Assembly: GCA_015066365.1 (NCBI GenBank)
Contig: SVON01000002.1
Span: 62,001 to 126,000, forward strand
Source of the DNA: Oscillospiraceae bacterium
GTDB lineage: Bacteria > Bacillota > Clostridia > Oscillospirales > Acutalibacteraceae
DNA length: 64,000 bases
Direction: 5' to 3'
Both the position numbers and the translations under genes were made by a program. This document shows positions 62,053 to 64,000 of this stretch, piece after piece; position 1 is the stretch's first letter, and the number at the start of each line of letters is the position of its first letter. The notes below the pieces were generated by a model, which was given only the letters and a program-made list of their open reading frames with translations, had not been told where the DNA came from and made no database searches.

Positions 62053-62874
62053 TTAGCTGTGTCCAAAGCGCTTGGCAACCAGCTTCTGCGCCAGCGCCAC
62101 TCCCTCGTACAGCAGCGCCGCCACCACCGCCAGAATGATGACCGAAGCCATCACCAGATCCATCTTGAACACCTGACCGCCGTACACGATCAGATAACCA
62201 AGCCCCGCCCGGGATACGAGAAACTCCCCGGCGATAACCCCCACCAGCGACAGACCGATGTTCACCTTCAGCGAGTCGAACAGGGTGGGTATGTTGTAAG
62301 GAAGTACGATCTTGCGGAAGATCTGCCCTTTGGTCGCCCCAAAGGTGCGGGCCATCTTAAGCGCCCCCGGGTCGGTGTCCCGAAAGCCGGACAGCATCTC
62401 CAGCACCGTCACCACCAGCGAGATGGCCAGCGCCATAAACACGATGGCCCGGGTGCCTGCCCCCGCCAGAATGATGATCACCGGCCCCAGGGCGATCTTG
62501 GGCAGGCTGTTGAGCACCACCAGATAGGGCTCACTGACCTTAGCCACGAAGGGGCTCCACCACAACACCACCGCCAGCAAAACACCGGCTGCGGCCCCCA
62601 ACAGAAATCCGGCCAGAGTCTCGGTGACGGTGACCTGCACGTGGTAGAGCAGATCCTCCCCCGCCATACCGGCGTAGGTGCGCAGGATGCGGGAGGGCTG
62701 ACTGAAGATGAAGCTGTCCATCCACCGAAGCCGTGCCGCCACCTCCCACAACAAGAGCAGAACCAGCAAAAAGCCCCACCGGCATAAGCGAATGGTCCGG
62801 CTACGGCGCTTGGTCTGCCGCAGATACAGGGCTCTCTCCGGCGAGAGAGCCGACAGCGTCTTCGTGTGTTTCAT
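62053..62874 (-). CDS. ABC importer permease (SsuC/TauC-like), 273 aa
   Basis: Six-helix permease with the coupling EAA-like loop (ALKMARTFGATKGQIFRKIVLP). The ATG at 62874 lies inside the end of the ATPase gene, after AAGGAATTGGGG. Confidence 0.92.
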   Translation of the reverse strand: MKHTKTLSALSPERALYLRQTKRRSRTIRLCRWGFLLVLLLLWEVAARLRWMDSFIFSQPSRILRTYAGMAGEDLLYHVQVTVTETLAGFLLGAAAGVLLAVVLWWSPFVAKVSEPYLVVLNSLPKIALGPVIIILAGAGTRAIVFMALAISLVVTVLEMLSGFRDTDPGALKMARTFGATKGQIFRKIVLPYNIPTLFDSLKVNIGLSLVGVIAGEFLVSRAGLGYLIVYGGQVFKMDLVMASVIILAVVAALLYEGVALAQKLVAKRFGHS

Positions 62875-63631
62875 CCATCCCCAATTCCTTCCATATATAG
62901 TCGAAATAGGAGGCGAAGGCCGGCAACCCCCGGCACCGGGCCGGACTGCGTACCGGCAGGTCAAAGGTGATGGGAAGCGCCTGACGGATCACCGCGGGGC
63001 GGGGGGACAGAATCAGCACCCGGTCGCCCATACAGATGCTCTCGGGTATGTCGTGGGTAACCATCAGGGTGGTGACCCGCTCCCGGCGGATGATGCGGTA
63101 CACGTCTTCGGTCACCTCCATCCGGGTCTGGTAATCCAGAGCGGAAAAAGCCTCGTCCAGCAGCAGGATGTCCGGATTGACCGCCAGGGTGCGGATGAGC
63201 GCCACCCGCTGACGCATACCGCCAGACAGTTGGGAGGGGCGGCTGTTGGCAAACTCCGACAGTCCGTAGGTCTCCAGCAGGTGATCCGCCCGCTCCCGGG
63301 TCTCGGGGGTCAGGTCGTGCCGCACCTCCAGCCCAAACAGCACATTCTGCCGGACGGTGCGCCACTCCAGCAGGTTATCCTGCTGGAGCATATAGCCAAT
63401 GTGGGGGTTGGGGCCGGTGACCGGCTCCCCTGCCACCACCACCTGCCCGGCGGTGGGAGACATGGTGCCGGCGATGATGGACAAGAGGGTGGATTTGCCA
63501 CAGCCGCTGGGGCCCACCAGGCTGAAGAAATCCCCCCGCTCCATAGAAAAGGTAATATCCCGCAACGCCACCGTTTCCCCTGCCGGGGTCTGGTACGCTT
63601 TGCGTACCCCTTCCACGCTCAATACCGCCAT
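62801..63631 (-). CDS. ABC importer ATPase (SsuB/TauB-like), 276 aa
   Basis: Walker A GPSGCGKSTL, Q-loop MLQQDN, signature LSGGMRQRVALIRTL, Walker B ILLLDEAFSALD. AAAGGGTG precedes the ATG at 63631; overlaps the permease gene by 74 bases. Confidence 0.95.
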   Translation of the reverse strand: MAVLSVEGVRKAYQTPAGETVALRDITFSMERGDFFSLVGPSGCGKSTLLSIIAGTMSPTAGQVVVAGEPVTGPNPHIGYMLQQDNLLEWRTVRQNVLFGLEVRHDLTPETRERADHLLETYGLSEFANSRPSQLSGGMRQRVALIRTLAVNPDILLLDEAFSALDYQTRMEVTEDVYRIIRRERVTTLMVTHDIPESICMGDRVLILSPRPAVIRQALPITFDLPVRSPARCRGLPAFASYFDYIWKELGMDETHEDAVGSLAGESPVSAADQAP

Positions 63632-63754
63632 ACCGCACACCCTTTCTACCGAAATAGATCTTGCTGCCGCCGTCTTCGCTCTCCTTCTACCAAGGTATGC
63701 GCTCCCACGGTGACGGTGCGGAGTTTTTGCCGCTAAGAAAACCTCGTTAAACCC

Positions 63755-63784
63755 TTGACAAACCCTTTGTGTATGGTGTAATAT
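63755..63784 (+). promoter_or_regulatory. Promoter for a gene beyond the window
   Basis: TTGACA, 18-bp spacer, TAATAT, with a 200-base leader to the AGGAGG at 63990. Confidence 0.8.
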
Positions 63785-63869
63785 AGTATGCGGTGGTATT
63801 TGTATTTTTTGGTAGTATTTACCACCCAACGATGTTTTGTGCCGTACTCTGTGCGGAACGAGAATAGTT

Positions 63870-63996
63870 CGCGGCGTCCCCTCGGGGGTTTACGCTCTTT
63901 TTTTGATACATTGCGACCCTTTGGCGGTCTGTGCTTTGACAATTGAAAAAAGTCCCCCGGGACACGCCTTTCCAACCATTATTTTACAGGAGGTGT
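63870..63996 (+). promoter_or_regulatory. Structured leader with possible attenuator
   Basis: GCGTCCCCTCGGGGGTTTACGC followed by TCTTTTTTT (63873-63904) forms a terminator-like hairpin; a second dyad GTCCCCCGGGAC lies at 63952-63963, then CAGGAGGTG at 63988-63996. Not matched to a riboswitch or r-protein leader that I know. The region 63632-64000 has no other gene. Confidence 0.5.
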
Positions 63997-64000
63997 ATCC

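Overview
The window looks like a chromosomal segment of a GC-rich anaerobic Clostridia bacterium, most plausibly a gut Oscillospirales/Ruminococcaceae-type Firmicute. Pointers are the hrcA-grpE-dnaK-dnaJ cluster under a CIRCE operator, DnaD/DnaC-type helicase loading genes, a six-subunit Rnf complex with ApbE, a TPP-riboswitch-controlled ThiT, AGGAGG-type ribosome sites throughout, and a BofC-like small membrane protein. This placement is inference; there is no rRNA in the window.

Layout. 1-4.5 kb: small chromosomal genes (Nudix hydrolase, a coiled-coil membrane protein, an XRE-HTH/flavoprotein fusion). 4,573-20,434: an AT-rich Tn7-like transposon of 15,862 bp, flanked by the 5-bp duplication ATTCA and lying one base beyond the stop codon of guaA. 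From left to right it carries a small P-loop ATPase, a type I restriction-modification operon (hsdM-hsdS-kinase-hsdR, EcoR124-like), a serine recombinase with repeated sites in front of it, a possible HUH-like protein with a companion, and the transposition operon tnsA-tnsB-tnsC-tniQ. Each outer end is a 301/302-bp direct repeat that is itself built like a complete mini-transposon and that carries an 11-codon copy of the guaA 3' end followed by a terminator hairpin.

20.4-31 kb: guaA (ATP-pyrophosphatase part only), a CofE-like ligase, a charged lipoprotein, a class A penicillin-binding protein, hom and lysC, and a GCT-motif lipoprotein. 31.1-40.2 kb: rnfCDGEAB, a NusG-II domain protein, a Gx-transporter family protein, a second GCT-motif lipoprotein, apbE and a DUF1622 protein. 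Together these look like a membrane redox module in which ApbE attaches FMN to extracytoplasmic carriers. 40.3-53 kb: serS, an AT-rich lipoprotein gene, a palindromic intergenic repeat, the heat-shock operon on the minus strand, a dnaD-dnaC-pseudokinase operon, and thiT. 53-60.9 kb: a minus-strand surface polysaccharide operon (two glycosyltransferases, DUF4422, Wzy/EpsG, Wzx, LicD, Wzz-like). 61-63.6 kb: a three-gene ABC importer. The last 250 bases are a promoter and structured leader for a gene that begins beyond the window.

The most unusual part is the transposon: target-gene mimicry inside its own terminal repeats, a TnsA whose nuclease residues appear lost, and a serine recombinase with a likely res site, which together suggest replicative transposition followed by resolution. 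The coordinates, repeats and target duplication are read directly from the sequence; the mechanism is inference.
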